Positions 47,746 through 57,305 of a DNA stretch of 64,000 nucleotides are shown here, one piece after another. The notes beneath the pieces are model-generated. The model saw only the letters and a program-made list of their open reading frames with translations, was not told where the DNA came from and did no database searches. Made by a program: the position numbers and the translations under genes. The first letter of the stretch is position 1. Each line of letters opens with the position of its first letter. Location of the stretch: assembly GCA_014189435.1 (NCBI GenBank), contig CP050293.1:7073001-7137000 (forward strand), read 5' to 3'. This stretch comes from Mesorhizobium loti. Lineage in GTDB: Bacteria > Pseudomonadota > Alphaproteobacteria > Rhizobiales > Rhizobiaceae.

Positions 47746-48672
47746 TTAGCCTGCCGGCCAGTGACTCGCCATCATCGCCAGCGTCTCGGCGCGGTCCGGC
47801 GCGCCCAGCCTGCCGCCGAAGCGCAGGCATTTGAGCGCGGCGGCCGCACTGGCAAAGCGCAAAGCCTGCTCGACCGGCATGGCTTCCGCCAGCCCGACGG
47901 CGAAGGCGCCGTGGAAGACATCGCCGGCGGCGAGCGTATCCACCGCCTTGATCCTCGGCGCCGCGACATGGCGCACACAGCCTGCGGAACGGTCGTGCCA
48001 CCAACTGCCCGCCGCGCCGCCGGTCACCGCGACAAAGGCGTCGGTACGGCTGGCAAGATCGGCGCAAGCCGTTTCCGGATCGAGCGCCTGGCCGCAGACA
48101 ATGCGCGCCGCCGGCTCCGAAGCGACGATGTGCGTGGCGAGCGGCAACAGCTGCTCCAAGACCTCCAGCGGTGCGGTGTCGGCATCGAGGATCGCCGGAC
48201 GGCCACCGGCGCGCGCCGCCTTCAGGGCAAGTGCCGCCGCACCTGGCCAGCGGACATCGACCAGCACGGCGTCGAATGCCATTAGGTCGGCGACCGGCAA
48301 GGCTTCGGGATCGGCCTGGGCAAGCCGGTCATAGAACGGCACGATGATTCGCTCGCCATGCGCGTCGACCAGGATCGAGGCCAGCGCCGAGCGGGCGCCG
48401 CTGACGCGGCGCACAAAGGTGCAATCGACGCCTTCGGCCTCGATGCCGGCGATGAGCTGGTCGGCGACGGCATCGTCGCCGGCACTCGCCCACAGCGATA
48501 CCTCGGCGCCCAGGCGGTGGGCGGCGCAGGCAGCGCTCGTGGCCATGCCCGAGGCGATCTGGACGCCGTCGGAGGCGATGAACTTGCCCTGATGCACGGG
48601 CAGCGTCTCGACACGCAGGATGGTGTCCAGCGTCAGCGCGCCAACACTCAGCAGCTTAACGGGTCTTGCCAT
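47746..48672 (-). CDS. PfkB-family sugar kinase
   Basis: The 308-residue protein has both ribokinase/PfkB signatures: an N-terminal Gly-rich segment (VQIASGMATSAACAAHRLGA) and the C-terminal catalytic motif DTLAAGDVFHGAF with its catalytic Asp. It phosphorylates a sugar or nucleoside-like substrate that cannot be named. It is convergent with tyrA, 12 bases away, and adjacent to the DUF2125 gene on the same strand. Confidence 0.85.
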   Translation of the reverse strand: MARPVKLLSVGALTLDTILRVETLPVHQGKFIASDGVQIASGMATSAACAAHRLGAEVSLWASAGDDAVADQLIAGIEAEGVDCTFVRRVSGARSALASILVDAHGERIIVPFYDRLAQADPEALPVADLMAFDAVLVDVRWPGAAALALKAARAGGRPAILDADTAPLEVLEQLLPLATHIVASEPAARIVCGQALDPETACADLASRTDAFVAVTGGAAGSWWHDRSAGCVRHVAAPRIKAVDTLAAGDVFHGAFAVGLAEAMPVEQALRFASAAAALKCLRFGGRLGAPDRAETLAMMASHWPAG

Positions 48673-48679
48673 GGCAGCG

Positions 48680-49678
48680 CTATTCCACCGGCTTGATCTT
48701 GCCGAGCGGAATGAAGCCGAGCGAGGCCTTGCCCTTGACCACCTTCAGTGGCATCGACGGTTCGTTGCCGAGCACCGCCAGGGCAGCAAAGCCCTGCTCG
48801 ATCTGGCTTTTCTGCTCCGGTATGGCGGCGCCCAGGATGGCCGCCACCGCCTTCGGGTCCTTCAGCCTGATCATCAGATCGGCGCTGACCAGGCCCTCGG
48901 CATCAACCGAGAGCGGTCCCGAAACAGTGATGCGTGCCGTCCCCGACGACAAATCGAGGTTACGGATTTCGATCGCCTGGCCGCGCAGGCTCTTCACCTG
49001 CGTGCCAATCAACGCGACGCCGTTCTTCAGCGTGACGTCGCCGCTGGCGTCGAGCGCCGGCAGCACGCGCCCGCCGATCGCGTCAGGGTCGATCTCGAGA
49101 TCGCCAAAGCTGCCGACATAGTCGATGTCTTTGCCATTCGGCTGCAACTGACCTGATGCCTTGCCGGCGCTGAACAGTTGCACCGGATCGGTGTCGTCGG
49201 CCGGATCGGTCTGGCCTGACAGGCCCTCCGCCTCCAGAGAAATCCGCTGCGGCAGCGGCCACCACAATTTGACGTTGGCCTGCAGATTGTCCCAGTCGAT
49301 CCACAGCGGCATCATGTCCGGAACGGAGGTCCTGAGCGGACCGCGCAGATTGGCTACCGGCGACAGAGGCTGGATGATCTGGGCGGCTGCGTTGAAGCTG
49401 CCTGCCGAAGCGGCGATGTTCCTGGCATCGTCCTCGTAGGCCAGGTTGTCGCAGGAGACGGTAAAGCTCAGGGGATAGCCGCTGACCTGGAGATTGGCGC
49501 AGCCGGCCTCGACGCCGGTCTTGTTCAGCGTGGCGACCGCCTTGTCGGCCTCGCTCCTCACCCGGTCAGCCAGATAGAACCAGCCGCCGCTGTAGATGGC
49601 GAACAGCACGACGATGAACGCTGCAAGCCAGAACAGGCGGCGACGGTTACTTGGCTGGCGTTCGTCACTTGACGTCAT
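48680..49678 (-). CDS. DUF2125 protein with N-terminal membrane anchor
   Basis: The 332-residue protein starts MTSSDERQPSNRRRLF and has one hydrophobic span at about 16-36, then a beta-rich periplasmic DUF2125 region (CDNLAYEDDARN and IDWDNLQANVKLWWPLP are family-like). Function is unknown. The long upstream open extension to 49954 is not conserved. It ends 7 bases ahead of the PfkB gene start, so the two may be co-transcribed. Confidence 0.8.
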   Translation of the reverse strand: MTSSDERQPSNRRRLFWLAAFIVVLFAIYSGGWFYLADRVRSEADKAVATLNKTGVEAGCANLQVSGYPLSFTVSCDNLAYEDDARNIAASAGSFNAAAQIIQPLSPVANLRGPLRTSVPDMMPLWIDWDNLQANVKLWWPLPQRISLEAEGLSGQTDPADDTDPVQLFSAGKASGQLQPNGKDIDYVGSFGDLEIDPDAIGGRVLPALDASGDVTLKNGVALIGTQVKSLRGQAIEIRNLDLSSGTARITVSGPLSVDAEGLVSADLMIRLKDPKAVAAILGAAIPEQKSQIEQGFAALAVLGNEPSMPLKVVKGKASLGFIPLGKIKPVE

Positions 49679-49828
49679 GCTTTGGCTCTCGTTAACGCAT
49701 GGGTGTTGCGAGCGGACAGTCGATTCCGCCAACAACAGTAGACAGAGACGGATAGGTAGACAGAGACGGGCGGAAAAAACACCGATTCCCTGTGGTGCTG
49801 CCACTCTTTTGCAATCAGGCGCGGCGAT

Positions 49829-50350
49829 ATGGGCGATTTTTGGGTGTTTGGCTATGGTTCGCTGATCTGGCGGCCGGGTTTCGCGCATGTCGAGACCCAG
49901 CGCGCGCGCCTGCATGGCTACCGCCGGTCGCTCTGCGTCTATTCCTTCGTGCATCGCGGCACGCGTCAGCGGCCGGGGCTGGTGCTCGGCCTCGATCGTG
50001 GCGGCTCCTGCATCGGCCTGGCATTCCGCGTTCCCGGCGACTTGCGCGACGAGGTCATCACCTATCTGCGCGAGCGTGAACTGGTCACATCAGTCTATCT
50101 CGAGCGCATGCTCAAGGTTCGCCTCGACGGTGGGGGCACGGTCGATGCGGTGGCCTACATCGTCGACCGCCAGCATGAGCAATATGCCGGCGCACTCCAC
50201 GCGGTGGATGCGGCGGCCGTGGTGCGCGGCGCGGTCGGCCAGTCCGGCAACAACGAGGACTATGTGCTCAGCACGCTGGAGCATCTCAAGGCGCTGGGCA
50301 TAAGCGACCACTGGCTGGAGGATGTCGCCCGGCAGGTCGCGCCTTTGTGA
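49829..50350 (+). CDS. Gamma-glutamylcyclotransferase (ChaC family)
   Basis: The 173-residue protein has the ChaC/GGCT nucleotide-like loop VFGYGSLIWRPGF at the N-terminus and VAYIVDRQHEQYAG later. ChaC enzymes cleave gamma-glutamyl groups from glutathione to give 5-oxoproline and Cys-Gly. It is divergent from the DUF2125 gene. Confidence 0.85.
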   Translation: MGDFWVFGYGSLIWRPGFAHVETQRARLHGYRRSLCVYSFVHRGTRQRPGLVLGLDRGGSCIGLAFRVPGDLRDEVITYLRERELVTSVYLERMLKVRLDGGGTVDAVAYIVDRQHEQYAGALHAVDAAAVVRGAVGQSGNNEDYVLSTLEHLKALGISDHWLEDVARQVAPL

Positions 50351-50471
50351 AGCTGGCTCTGCGGAAAAAGGCGGCCAGGCCTTTGACCTCGATCAGGCAA
50401 GACCTAGGTTAGGCCCTGAACCTCAGCCTGCGGGCGCCATTCGCCCGCCCCAATCATCCCGGAGATCCGCC

Positions 50472-51419
50472 TTGCAGAAACGCCGTCTCGGTCGCACCGA
50501 CCTGTCCATCGCGCCGCTGGTCCTGGGCGGCAATGTCTTCGGCTGGACCGCCGACGAGAAAACCTCGTTCGACCTGCTCGACCGTTTCGTCGGCGCCGGC
50601 CTCAACGCCATCGATACGGCGGACGCTTATTCGCGCTGGGTCTCCGGCCACAAGGGCGGTGAGTCGGAAAGCATCATCGGCAAGTGGATGAAGGACCGTG
50701 GCAATCGTGACAAGGTCGTGGTGATCACCAAGGTCGGTTCGGATATGGGGCAGGGCCACAAGGACCTGTCCGCGGCATACATCGAAAAGGCCGTCGACGC
50801 GTCGCTGAAGCGGCTGCAGATCGATGTCATAGATCTCTATCTGTCGCACTGGCCGGACCCGACGACGCCCTATGAGGAAACCCTTGGTGCCTACGAGAAG
50901 CTGCTCGCCAAGGGCAAGATCCGCTATGCCGGCTGCTCGAACCTCGACGCCGGCCAGCTGCGCGCGGCACTCGATGTGGCGAGCCTGCGCAGCCTGCCGC
51001 GCTACGAGGTGCTGCAGCCGGAATACAATCTCTACGATCGCTCGTCCTTTGACGGGCCGCTGCGCGATCTGTGCGTGGCCGAGGACATCGGCGTCATCAC
51101 CTATTTCAGCCTGGCCAAGGGTTTTCTCAGCGGCAAATACCGCAGCGAGGCCGATCTCGGCCAAAGCCCGCGTGGCGGCGGGGTGAAGGACTACCTCAAT
51201 GCGCGCGGCATACGCATCCTTGCAGCCCTCGACGCGGTTTCATCAAGGCATTCGGCCAAGCAGGCTGAGGTGGCGCTTGCCTGGGTTATCGCGCGGCCAG
51301 GTGTCACCGCACCGATCGCCAGTGCGACCAAGCCCGAGCAGATGGACAGCCTGATCAAGGCGGCGTCGCTGAAACTGAGCGCCGCCGACATGGCCGAACT
51401 CGACAGGGCGAGCGACTGA
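50472..51419 (+). CDS. Aldo/keto reductase
   Basis: The roughly 315-residue protein is a full-length AKR with its catalytic tetrad visible: Asp and Tyr in DTADAYSRW, Lys in VITKVGSDM and His in YLSHWPDPTTP. It reduces aldehydes or ketones with NADPH; substrate unknown. No ATG fits the family N-terminus; a TTG at 50472 with GGAGA upstream gives the expected start (xQKRRLGRTDL). Confidence 0.85.
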   Translation: MQKRRLGRTDLSIAPLVLGGNVFGWTADEKTSFDLLDRFVGAGLNAIDTADAYSRWVSGHKGGESESIIGKWMKDRGNRDKVVVITKVGSDMGQGHKDLSAAYIEKAVDASLKRLQIDVIDLYLSHWPDPTTPYEETLGAYEKLLAKGKIRYAGCSNLDAGQLRAALDVASLRSLPRYEVLQPEYNLYDRSSFDGPLRDLCVAEDIGVITYFSLAKGFLSGKYRSEADLGQSPRGGGVKDYLNARGIRILAALDAVSSRHSAKQAEVALAWVIARPGVTAPIASATKPEQMDSLIKAASLKLSAADMAELDRASD

Positions 51420-51512
51420 GGTTTTCGGCGGCCGCGCGCCTCGCACGAACGTCCAAGACGACCCTCCTGTCTTGCCATAGCCTCCTTCGCACGGGGCAAG
51501 GCAGAGGGTGAG

Positions 51513-52139
51513 ATGACTGAACCGCTTCTTTCGCAGCCGGACCTTTGGCGCCAGCTGCTCGCGCTGGTGCTTGCTTCCGCCGTCGTCATGGGCAGCCCTG
51601 GGCCGGCTACGATAAGCGTCACCGCCGTTGGCGCCGCCTTCGGTTTGCGCCATTCGCTGGGCTATGCCTGGGGGATCATCCTGGGCACGATCGCCGTGCT
51701 TTTGGTCGTCGCGACGGGGGTCATGGCGGTGCTTGCGTCGATGCCGAAGCTGGCGCCGTTGCTGGCTGCCGCGTCCGCCGCCTACATCCTCTATCTCGCC
51801 TTCAAGATCGCCACGGCCCCGTCCTTGGCAGCACGTGCCGCCGAAGCTTCGCGCCCAACATGGCTGGCTGGGTTTCTTCTCGCGGTCGCCAACCCAAAGG
51901 CCTATGTGGCGATCGCCGCCGTGTTTGCCGGTGCCTCGTCGAAACAGGCCGCCGCTGAGCTTGGTCTATGGCTGAAGCTCACGGTTCTCGCCCTGATGAT
52001 CGTTGCCATCCACGCTCTGTGGCTCGTCGCGGGGGCAGCTTTCGCGCGCTTCCTGCGCCGGCCGGCGGCTTCGCGGATCATCAATCTGGTCTTTGCCGCG
52101 ACGCTGGTGTTGACCACCGCGCTGGCGGTGTTCGGCTGA
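51513..52139 (+). CDS. LysE-family exporter
   Basis: The 208-residue membrane protein has about six spans and the LysE/RhtB motifs MGSPGPATISV and AVANPKAYVA. It probably exports an amino acid or related metabolite. It is convergent with the acyltransferase. Confidence 0.85.
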   Translation: MTEPLLSQPDLWRQLLALVLASAVVMGSPGPATISVTAVGAAFGLRHSLGYAWGIILGTIAVLLVVATGVMAVLASMPKLAPLLAAASAAYILYLAFKIATAPSLAARAAEASRPTWLAGFLLAVANPKAYVAIAAVFAGASSKQAAAELGLWLKLTVLALMIVAIHALWLVAGAAFARFLRRPAASRIINLVFAATLVLTTALAVFG

Positions 52140-52164
52140 GACCTGCCGGCCGGAGACTTCCGGT

Positions 52165-52965
52165 TCAGACTTTGGTTCTTGCAGCCGCGTCCAACTCTTG
52201 CAGCCTTTTCACCGCTGTCGGCGGCAAGGCAGGTGGGTTCGGGCCGCGTGCCGCATCAATCAGGAACTGGTCACAGGCAGCCTCGGTCTCGCCGATCAGC
52301 CGGGCCATGAATTCGTCCTTGCTCAGTCCCGGTGGGATCGGCGGCAGGAAACGCGCCTTCACGGTGCCGGGATAGCGCAGAAATTTCCGACGCGGCCAAT
52401 AGAGACCGGCGACATGGGCGACCGGCACCACCGGAATGCCAAGTTGCGTGTAGATTTCGACGATGCCGTATTTGTAGGCCGGCTCGTCGCCCGGCGCGCG
52501 TCTTGTACCTTCGGGGTAGATGATGAGCTGGCGAGGGTTGCGGGCCATCTCCTCCTTGGTCGCGGCGACCACGGCCTTCAGCGCCTTCGAGCGGCTGCCG
52601 CGGTGAACCGGGATCATGCGCATCTTCATGATGTACCAGCCGAAGAACGGGATCCAGGTCAGCTCGCGCTTCAAGATGTAGAGCGGGTCCTGGAGGAAGG
52701 GGAAGAAGGCGATCGCATCCCAGAACGACTGGTGCTTGGGCGCCAGGATGAAGGAGCCCTCGGGCAGGTTTTCCCGACCGGTGATGTCGTTCTTCGTTCC
52801 GGCGATCTTGTCATAGAGCCACATCGAGGTGCGCGACCAGAATTTCGGCACGAACCAGGCGCGGTGACGGGGCGACAGGAAGTAATAGGGGGTCCAGAGG
52901 ATCATCTGGACGATCAGGTTGACGTAGAAGACGAAATTGAACGTCAGCGATCTGAAATAGAGCAT
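52165..52965 (-). CDS. 1-acyl-sn-glycerol-3-phosphate acyltransferase (PlsC family)
   Basis: The 266-residue protein has an N-terminal membrane span, the acyltransferase block I PKHQSFWD (HX4D) and block III YPEGTRRAPG. It adds the second acyl chain to lysophosphatidate, or a similar acceptor, at the inner membrane. The start at 52965 avoids an unlikely N-terminal extension. Confidence 0.88.
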   Translation of the reverse strand: MLYFRSLTFNFVFYVNLIVQMILWTPYYFLSPRHRAWFVPKFWSRTSMWLYDKIAGTKNDITGRENLPEGSFILAPKHQSFWDAIAFFPFLQDPLYILKRELTWIPFFGWYIMKMRMIPVHRGSRSKALKAVVAATKEEMARNPRQLIIYPEGTRRAPGDEPAYKYGIVEIYTQLGIPVVPVAHVAGLYWPRRKFLRYPGTVKARFLPPIPPGLSKDEFMARLIGETEAACDQFLIDAARGPNPPALPPTAVKRLQELDAAARTKV

Positions 52966-53042
52966 TGGGGGAGGCCCGGTCAGGAGGTGAGCGTTGGTTA
53001 CACCAAGCAGGCGCAAAAAGGAAACGGTACAATGCGGCGCAT

Positions 53043-53948
53043 CTACCAGGTCGCCTGCGCCAGACGTTCCCTGAGGCGCGGGCCGGCAAAGTCCAGGAAG
53101 GCGCGTAGTTTCACTGGCAGCCGGCCCTGGCCGGCATGCACCAGGTTTACCGGCCAGGGTTCAGGTTCGAAATCCCTGAGCACGGGCTGCAATGTCCCTG
53201 AGCGTACAGCGGCGACGATCTGGTAGGAGAGCACGCGCGTCATCCCGACCCCCGCGGTCGCCGCATCAATCGCTGCCTCGGCGGTGTTGACCCGGAGCCT
53301 GGAACGGACAGGGACAGGAACGTCAACTTTGTCCACCGCGAAGGTCCATGTGGCGAGCGAGCCAAGGCCCTCAAAGGTGATGCAGCTATGCGTTTCAAGG
53401 TCTTTCGGGGTTTTCGGCGCCCCGTACTCGGCCAGATACGCCGGACTTGCGCACACGACATGTCCGATCGAACCGACCCTGGTCGCGATCATACGCGAGT
53501 CCGGCAACCGGCCGATGCGGATGGCGAGGTCGATATGGTCCTCGGCCAACTGGGCTATCCTGTCGCCGAGCGTCAGGCGGATATCCACCTGCGGGTACGC
53601 GGCGAGGAAGGCCGTGACGACCGGCAGCACGTGAAGGCGGCCGAAAACGATCGGCGCGGTGATGATCAGATCGCCTGTCGGTGCGCTGTACTCGCCGCCA
53701 GCGGTACGCTCGGCCTCTCCGACGTCCTCCAGGATGCGACGGCAGGCGGCAAGATAGGCGTGGCCCGCATCGGTCAGCGTCAGGCGCCGTGTCGACCGGT
53801 TCAACAAGCGTGTCTTGAGATGCCGTTCCAGCTCGGCGACCTTGCGGCTGACGGTCGCCAGCGGAGTGCCCAGACGACGCGCAGCAGCGGAAAGGCTGCC
53901 GGACTCCGCTGCCGCGACGAAAAGGGACATGGCTTCGAGGCGATCCAT
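53043..53948 (-). CDS. LysR-family transcriptional regulator
   Basis: The 301-residue protein has an N-terminal winged helix (MSLFVAAAESGSLSAAARRLG, SRKVAELERHL) and a LysR substrate-binding domain. It is divergent from a carboxymuconolactone decarboxylase-type peroxidase gene, with 98 bases between starts, and probably regulates it and the following PNPOx gene. Confidence 0.88.
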   Translation of the reverse strand: MDRLEAMSLFVAAAESGSLSAAARRLGTPLATVSRKVAELERHLKTRLLNRSTRRLTLTDAGHAYLAACRRILEDVGEAERTAGGEYSAPTGDLIITAPIVFGRLHVLPVVTAFLAAYPQVDIRLTLGDRIAQLAEDHIDLAIRIGRLPDSRMIATRVGSIGHVVCASPAYLAEYGAPKTPKDLETHSCITFEGLGSLATWTFAVDKVDVPVPVRSRLRVNTAEAAIDAATAGVGMTRVLSYQIVAAVRSGTLQPVLRDFEPEPWPVNLVHAGQGRLPVKLRAFLDFAGPRLRERLAQATW

Positions 53949-54046
53949 GGTTTTTCCAGAAATTGGAAGGATGGATTACAATTATGGCATCTACATCCGC
54001 ATGATGGAAGGGTTCATATAGGGCTGGCAAATCCAGAGGAATTCTC

Positions 54047-54598
54047 ATGCTCCGTATCGCCACGCCTTCGTCCATCGCCGCCGCTCCCGCAGCCGCACAG
54101 CCGATGCTGCAGGCAGTGGAAAAACAGCTCGGTGTCGTGCCGAACCTGTTTCGGATGGTCGCCAACAGTCCGGCCGCGCTTGAAGGCTATCTCGGCATGT
54201 CGGGTGCGCTGGCCAAGGGCCGGCTGCCGGCGCCGACGCGCGAGCGCATCGCGCTGGCGGTCGCCGAGATCAATGGCTGCAGTTATTGTCTTTCCGCGCA
54301 CAGCTACCTCGGCAAGAATCTCGCCAAGCTCGATGAAGCCGAGATGATCGCCAACCGCCATGGCGGTTCCACGGATCCCAAGGCGGCCGCGGCGGTGCGT
54401 TTTGCCGCCAAGGTTGCGCAAAGCCGCGGGCACGTCGGCGATGAAGACCTCTTCGCTGTAAGGCTGGCGGGCTATGATGACGGGCAGATCATCGAGATCG
54501 TCCAGCACGTCGCGCTGAACGTCTGGACCAACTATATCAACGAGGTTGCCCGGACCGAGATCGATTTTCCGGCTGTTTCCGCCCGCGATGCTGCCTGA
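54047..54598 (+). CDS. Carboxymuconolactone decarboxylase/AhpD-like peroxidase
   Basis: The 183-residue protein is a CMD/AhpD-fold member with the CxxC redox pair in [18 protein letters not shown]. AhpD-like proteins reduce peroxides with thiol cofactors. It is divergent from the LysR gene and followed by a PNPOx gene on the same strand. Confidence 0.88.
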   Translation: MLRIATPSSIAAAPAAAQPMLQAVEKQLGVVPNLFRMVANSPAALEGYLGMSGALAKGRLPAPTRERIALAVAEINGCSYCLSAHSYLGKNLAKLDEAEMIANRHGGSTDPKAAAAVRFAAKVAQSRGHVGDEDLFAVRLAGYDDGQIIEIVQHVALNVWTNYINEVARTEIDFPAVSARDAA

Positions 54599-54783
54599 AT
54601 GCGGACAGGGCCGGTGGTGTCCGCCGGCCCCCTCCCGGCACGGGTCGCGCTTGCCTCTGCGCATCGCCAGCATCGACGACCTGCCGATCGGTGCGGCTGA
54701 TCGCAAGCATCACTGGCCGCTCGGCCGGCGGCCGGACGATCACCTAACATTGTCGGAACTCGGGCTTTAGCAACTTTCCCGCA

Positions 54784-54789
54784 AGGAGG
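54784..54789 (+). promoter_or_regulatory. Strong ribosome binding site fixing the PNPOx start
   Basis: AGGAGG lies 6 bases ahead of the ATG at 54796. An in-frame TTG at 54793 is closer and less likely to be used. Confidence 0.6.
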
Positions 54790-54795
54790 CTTTTG

Positions 54796-55407
54796 ATGAA
54801 CGCGCATGCTATCACCAGCGACGTCGCCTTCACGCCGACGGTCAAGGCGATCCAGGCTCGCAAGGGCTCACGCCAATCCTATGCCCGCGTCGAGGAACGT
54901 GGCGGCTGGCAGGCTGTCATCACCCCTGACCTTGCCGCCTTCATCGAGATGCAGACCAGCGTCTTCCTGTCGACGGCCAATGGCGAGGGCCAGCCCTATA
55001 TCCAGCATCGCGGCGGGCCGGCCGGCTTCCTCAAGGTGCTGGATGAACACACGATCGGCTTCGCGGATTTTTCCGGTAACCGGCAATTCATCACGCAGGG
55101 CAATCTGGCCGACAATCCGCAGGCCTTTCTGTTCCTGATCGACTACATGCACCGCCAGCGCATCAAGCTCTGGGGCACCGCGCGCGTTGTCGAGAACGAT
55201 GCCGAGCTGATGGCGAAGCTGATGCCGCAGGATTACAAGGCGCGCCCCGAGCAGGTCATCCTGTTCACGGTCTCGGCCTGGGATGCCAATTGCCCGCAAC
55301 ATATCCCGCAACGGTTCGAGGCGGCCGACGTGGCGGCCGCGCTCGGCGAGCGGGACAAGCGCATCGAGCGACTTGAACAGGAGATCGCACGTCTCAAGGG
55401 GAATTGA
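54796..55407 (+). CDS. Pyridoxamine 5'-phosphate oxidase-family protein
   Basis: The 203-residue protein has a PNPOx-like split beta-barrel for flavin binding (VFLSTANGEGQPYIQHRGGP shortened to FLSTANGEGQPY, and FADFSGNRQFITQGNLADN). A coiled-coil-like tail ends the protein (ERDKRIERLEQEIARLK). Such proteins bind FMN and reduce small molecules; the exact substrate is unknown. With the AhpD-like gene it may form a redox-stress pair under the LysR gene. Confidence 0.85.
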   Translation: MNAHAITSDVAFTPTVKAIQARKGSRQSYARVEERGGWQAVITPDLAAFIEMQTSVFLSTANGEGQPYIQHRGGPAGFLKVLDEHTIGFADFSGNRQFITQGNLADNPQAFLFLIDYMHRQRIKLWGTARVVENDAELMAKLMPQDYKARPEQVILFTVSAWDANCPQHIPQRFEAADVAAALGERDKRIERLEQEIARLKGN

Positions 55408-55450
55408 GGCGCCGCCGCCGGGGCAGGCGCAGCCGCAGGGGACTAATGGT

Positions 55451-56176
55451 TCAGCCGCCGGCCGCGGTTTCGGCCAGCGCGATGCCGTTGGGCGTCGGCT
55501 TGACCGGCACGATGCCGCGCGCCAGCGCCAGCAAATATTTGTTGTATTCGGTGAACAGCACCCGCAAGGCCCGCGGCTTGGTCAGCCAGCCGCCATTTTC
55601 GAGGTTGGAATTGACCACCGGATAGGGCTCGAGCTTGGCGCCATGCAGCAGCCGGCCCATCTCCAGCAGGCTGCGCGGCATATGATAATTGTTGGTGACG
55701 AGGATCACCGTACCATAGGCGTGGCTCTCCACCCATTTGGCGCTTTCCTCGGCATTGCCGATCGTGTCGAGCGCAGCGCGGTCGATGTCGACGCAGCAGG
55801 AGAACAGCCTGATGTCGCCACCGGTCGCCGCCTGCAACTGGCGACGGCTGGCGGAAGGATGCACGCCGCTGATCAGCAGCCGTTCGCCCTTGCCGGACGC
55901 CAGCAGGTCCATCGCGGCATCGAGGCGGGACTGGCCGCCGGTCAGCACGATGATCGCGTCTGCCTTGGCCGGATTGGCGGGCGTCGTCAGATGGCTGACC
56001 TTGTTGGCGAACCAGCCGAAGCCGCCGGCAAACAAAGTTGCGAGGATGAGGACGGAGAGAGCGGATAAACGCAACGCGGCCCTTAGACGGCTCACCGTGC
56101 GGCGGTCATGCGAACGGGCAACCACCACTGGCATCTGCCCAGCCGTACCGGTCGATTCCCGCGCGTCCATAGCCAT
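55451..56176 (-). CDS. YdcF/DUF218 family membrane protein
   Basis: The protein of about 241 residues has an N-terminal span (SALSVLILATLFAGGFGW), then a DUF218 domain with ADAIIVLTGGQSRLDAAM, ISGVHPSASRRQL and VTNNYHMPRSLLEM. Such proteins (including ElyC and SanA) are linked to envelope polymer metabolism. It lies downstream of ftsE-ftsX on the same strand. An earlier start is possible. Confidence 0.85.
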   Translation of the reverse strand: MAMDARESTGTAGQMPVVVARSHDRRTVSRLRAALRLSALSVLILATLFAGGFGWFANKVSHLTTPANPAKADAIIVLTGGQSRLDAAMDLLASGKGERLLISGVHPSASRRQLQAATGGDIRLFSCCVDIDRAALDTIGNAEESAKWVESHAYGTVILVTNNYHMPRSLLEMGRLLHGAKLEPYPVVNSNLENGGWLTKPRALRVLFTEYNKYLLALARGIVPVKPTPNGIALAETAAGG

Positions 56177-56309
56177 ATGGTTAACCCTGAAATGCGGCCT
56201 TGGGTAGGTAAAAGACGCACTTTGCGTTACGTGAATTCTCCATCCGTGATCACCCTGTCTTATCCGTGTCGTTGTCCAAAAACCGGTTCCCACTTTTGGG
56301 CGCCATGGA

Positions 56310-57305
56310 TCAGCCTGCATCCGGTTGGCGGACATCGATGTCGCTGAGATAGGCAACGACGGTGGCGTGGGACGTCGCCGCCGTCAGCCCGCCGATTACC
56401 AGCACCATCAAGACGACACCGAGATAGCCTGCCGAACCGATGGCGAAATTGCCGAACAGGGCGGTCGCCTGGTCGGCCTGCGGCGTCGCCATGTTGCGTG
56501 ACGACCACCAGGAAAAGACGATGAAGACGAGCACTGCCGCCGCCCCGCCGGCCGCCGCGCCCTTCATGCCGGTGACCAGGAAATGACGGCGGAATTCGCG
56601 TGCGATGAATTGTGCCTCGGCGCCGACGAAATGCAGCACCTCGATGATGTGGCCGTTACCGGCCATGGCGCCGCGTGTGGCGAACACCACGGTCAACACC
56701 GTCGCCGACAGCATCAGCGCCAGCACGGCGATGCCGATGGTCACCGTGGTGCGGGCCATGGCGACCAGCCGGTCGACCCAGGTGCGGTGATCGTCCAGCG
56801 ACGCGCTCGGCAGTTTCGGTGTGATCGCGGCGCGCATGGCAGCGAAATCGGGCGGGCTGCTCTCATCGATGGTGACGATGATCAGGCGCGGCACCGGCAG
56901 CTCGTCGATGTTGAGGCCTGAACCCAGCCATGGCTCCAGCAACCTCGCGGTCGCCTCGCGATCGATGATCTTGGTTGCCTTGACGCCGGGAAACTCGCCG
57001 GCGATCTGCGAGGCCTGGGCAAGGGCTGCCTCCATGTCGAGGCCGTCGACCGGCTTGACCTGGATCGTCGCCTCGCGCGAGATCTGGTTCTCCCAGACGG
57101 AAGCAGTGTCGCGCACCAGCGTCACCGCGCCGAAGGTCAGGCAGGACAGGAAGGTCATGATGGCGATGACCAGCACCAGCGCCCGGCCGGCAATGTTCTG
57201 CGCCGGCACGATCGGCGCCATCCTGCGCTGGGCGCGCGGCTTTGCCTCGGTCGCCTCGGCCTCGTGCTCCCGTTCCACAAGATGGTCGGCGGACAGTTCA
57301 GTCAT
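56310..57305 (-). CDS. ftsX: Cell division protein FtsX
   Basis: The 331-residue protein has a long cytoplasmic N-tail, an N-terminal span (LVLVIAIMTFLSCLTFGAV), a periplasmic domain and three C-terminal spans, the FtsX layout. With FtsE it activates peptidoglycan hydrolases at the division site. Its start overlaps the ftsE stop by 8 bases. Confidence 0.93.
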   Translation of the reverse strand: MTELSADHLVEREHEAEATEAKPRAQRRMAPIVPAQNIAGRALVLVIAIMTFLSCLTFGAVTLVRDTASVWENQISREATIQVKPVDGLDMEAALAQASQIAGEFPGVKATKIIDREATARLLEPWLGSGLNIDELPVPRLIIVTIDESSPPDFAAMRAAITPKLPSASLDDHRTWVDRLVAMARTTVTIGIAVLALMLSATVLTVVFATRGAMAGNGHIIEVLHFVGAEAQFIAREFRRHFLVTGMKGAAAGGAAAVLVFIVFSWWSSRNMATPQADQATALFGNFAIGSAGYLGVVLMVLVIGGLTAATSHATVVAYLSDIDVRQPDAG